Shown piece after piece: positions 62,535-64,000 of a stretch of DNA of 64,000 bases (position 1 is the first letter of the stretch; each line of letters begins with the position of its first letter). The stretch lies in assembly GCA_019856515.1 (NCBI GenBank), contig CP082230.1:3906001-3970000 (forward strand). Direction: 5' to 3'. The notes beneath the pieces are model-generated. The model saw only the letters and a list, made by a program, of their open reading frames with translations. It had not been told where the DNA came from and made no database searches. The DNA is from Prolixibacteraceae bacterium (GTDB taxonomy: Bacteria; Bacteroidota; Bacteroidia; Bacteroidales; Prolixibacteraceae). Both the position numbers and the translations under genes were made by a program.

Positions 62535-63830
62535 TTAATTCTTTATCTCCGTATAGTCATTTAATATGCCTCCGGTCAATTTAACTAAGCCTACGTTAGT
62601 TTCGATCAGACGATATTTAGATCGAACCATACCTAATGCTGCATTCTGATAAGCAATTTGAATATCACGATAGTTAAATGAGTTGATTGCTCCGACATTA
62701 TATCGCTCTTGGGCAATCTCAAGATTCAATAAAGAACTCTTCTCAGCTTCATTTGCCACTTCAAAAAGCTCTCTCTCCAACATGTACTTGTTGAATTGGT
62801 TTATCAACTGATTCTTAAGCCCAAGCCATAGAGATTCCGTCCTAAGCTCTTGTACCTCTACATTATACTTAGCAACTTTCTTTGCTCGTTTCTGAATACC
62901 TCCATTAAACAAATTGTATCTCACACCCATCTCAATAAAGAGATTACTTACAGGGGCATTGCCCATCGAACCTGATGCGTCAGACCAACCATGTCCATAA
63001 TTATAAGATCCCGTTACATTAACCGAAGGATAGTCTCCACTCTTTGATAAGCGGTAGTCATCTGTAATAACAGCAAGTGATAAATATTGATTGATAAGGT
63101 TACGGTTCGAACTTCTCATCTTCTGTTCCAAATCAATCATTACATAGTCCGCTTTGGGAACTTCTAATGGAGTCGTTAACTTATACGAAACAGAACTATC
63201 ATCTCCCATTAGATATGCTAAGTTACGTTCTAAGTTTTGTGTCGTAACACTAAGACTTAATAACTTCGCTTTATCGGCCAAATAGTTATTCTTCGCTTGT
63301 AAGTAATCAAATTTTACCGATGTACCGACTTTACGTTGCTCTTCCACATACTTTAATCGATCGTATGAAAGTTGCTTTACACGTGCAAGTACTTCCTTTT
63401 CGGACTGGTTCTGTAACAACTGATAGTATCCTAAAATAATACTTTGAACTGTATTCTCTATTATAACCATTGCATTGCCTTCAGAGAACTTCTGTAGATC
63501 TGCTAGTTTTGCTTTGGTAATATTAATACGGAAACCATCAAATAGTACCCAATTTAATGTTACCCCACCTGTAACACTATATTGATGTGAAAGGGTCGGA
63601 GAATAATTATCTTGGTTGGTTCCTTTGCCAACAAAGGTTATAGATGGGTATCTTCCAGCTTGTCCCCAACTGTTAAGTGTGGTAGCCTTTGCTACCTCTT
63701 TGTCTTGAATCCTGATATCATAGTTGTTCTCTAACCCTCTCTGAATTGCTTCTTCTAATGAGAGAGGTTGTTGTGCCCATGCTCCTAATGGCAATAAAAA
63801 CAAACATAAACATCTAAATAGTATCTTCAT
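62535..63830 (-). CDS. TolC-family outer membrane efflux protein
   Basis: 431 residues, typical size. Signal peptide (LFRCLCLFLLPLGAWAQ), LSLEEAIQRGLENNYDIRIQDKEVAKA at the N-terminus, two long coiled-coil stretches, and the repeat structure of TolC (for example LFIEMGVRYNLFNGGIQKRAKKVAKYNVEVQELR). It forms the outer-membrane channel of an RND or ABC efflux or secretion system. The partner inner-membrane genes may lie upstream (beyond 64000, same strand). Confidence 0.93.
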   Translation of the reverse strand: MKILFRCLCLFLLPLGAWAQQPLSLEEAIQRGLENNYDIRIQDKEVAKATTLNSWGQAGRYPSITFVGKGTNQDNYSPTLSHQYSVTGGVTLNWVLFDGFRINITKAKLADLQKFSEGNAMVIIENTVQSIILGYYQLLQNQSEKEVLARVKQLSYDRLKYVEEQRKVGTSVKFDYLQAKNNYLADKAKLLSLSVTTQNLERNLAYLMGDDSSVSYKLTTPLEVPKADYVMIDLEQKMRSSNRNLINQYLSLAVITDDYRLSKSGDYPSVNVTGSYNYGHGWSDASGSMGNAPVSNLFIEMGVRYNLFNGGIQKRAKKVAKYNVEVQELRTESLWLGLKNQLINQFNKYMLERELFEVANEAEKSSLLNLEIAQERYNVGAINSFNYRDIQIAYQNAALGMVRSKYRLIETNVGLVKLTGGILNDYTEIKN

Positions 63831-63856
63831 TATATTCTTCTTTTGAAGTGTAAACC

Positions 63857-63896
63857 CACTCTTCCACTTATAATTTTCATTATAAGTAGAAGAGTG
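63857..63896. promoter_or_regulatory. Intergenic hairpin upstream of tolC
   Basis: CACTCTTC-CACTTATAAT (63857-63874) pairs with ATTATAAGT-AGAAGAGTG (63879-63896), about 17 bp with one bulge and loop TTTC. No T-run on the minus strand, so it may separate tolC from the preceding gene by RNA processing rather than termination. Confidence 0.55.
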
Positions 63897-63927
63897 TTAT
63901 GATATAAACTAAGAAAACTTATGACGC

Positions 63928-64000
63928 TCAGTCATCATTATTTAGATGCAAATCTAAATCGCCAACCAACGTATTGACATCTTTCGATGAGTCATACATT
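63928..64000 (-). CDS. Possible C-terminal end of an upstream gene, cut by window edge
   Basis: The minus frame ends with stop at 63928 and runs open to 64000, ending SSKDVNTLVGDLDLHLNNDD. Its position ahead of tolC would suit an efflux-partner or other operon gene, but 24 codons are too few to assign a family. Could be a chance frame. Confidence 0.3.
   Translation of the reverse strand, partial: MYDSSKDVNTLVGDLDLHLNNDD

Overview
The window is a stretch of an AT-rich Bacteroidota chromosome. Evidence for the phylum: three SusC/SusD pairs, type IX secretion (T9SS) C-terminal sorting domains, Bacteroidota-type promoters (TTTG-N19-TAnnTTTG), a GldB-like lipoprotein, a LytS/AgrC-type histidine kinase, DUF4492 ahead of cydAB, and a TGS-domain nucleoside kinase. 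A marine or anaerobic Bacteroidales/Marinilabiliales-like organism fits, but this placement is inference. No phage, insertion sequence, CRISPR array or rRNA was seen.

Layout. 1-1.44 kb: the 3' part of a sensor histidine kinase cut by the window edge. 1.7-21.6 kb: an outer-membrane nutrient acquisition region. It has a secreted zinc metalloprotease followed by a SusCD pair, then two closely related SusCD pairs that look like a tandem duplication, then a transglutaminase-like lipoprotein. This suggests uptake of peptides or protein-derived oligomers, because no glycoside hydrolase sits in the cluster. 21.6-25.4 kb (minus strand): M20 amidohydrolase with a TSUP permease, group III truncated haemoglobin, purB. 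25.4-26.7 kb: intergenic repeats and three tandem tRNA-Val(TAC) genes. 26.9-31.9 kb: a GH20-like lipoprotein that lacks the catalytic Asp-Glu pair, a small lipoprotein, and a T9SS-exported endonuclease I. 32.2-35.4 kb: a cytochrome bd oxidase operon with an unlisted 37-residue CydX-like ORF at its end. 35.4-45.4 kb: queuosine precursor transporter, Bax-inhibitor-1 protein, MATE pump, nucleoside kinase, Crp/Fnr regulator, NAD synthetase, barrel protein, GldB-like protein. 45.7-56 kb (minus strand): a long cell-envelope and cofactor cluster (nadB, nadC, coaX, FadL-like protein, TPR protein, lptC, CorC/HlyC-type protein, SurA/PpiD-type isomerase). 57-63.8 kb: a T9SS cargo protein, a 1.5-kb gene-free region, an RprX/RprY-like two-component system, and a TolC-family protein.

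The most unusual signal is in the gene-free region at about 58.98-59.90 kb. It is a tandem array of seven units. Each has a paired stem-loop region, a constant pyrimidine-rich leader (core AACCAACTATCTATATCTAA) and the same start ATGAAATC, opening a micro-ORF of 5-23 codons. Among the four near-identical units the differences fall mostly in hairpin loops, and in the diverged units the stem sequences change but still pair. That points to conserved RNA structure with repeated translation starts, and I cannot match it to a known system.

A second unusual signal is a pair of dispersed modules (25.87-25.93 kb on plus, 56.71-56.77 kb on minus). Each has three 11-bp direct repeats in an A-B-A arrangement next to a similar TTGCxCCTGxTTTT block. 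All functional statements rest on motif recognition and context; no database search was run.
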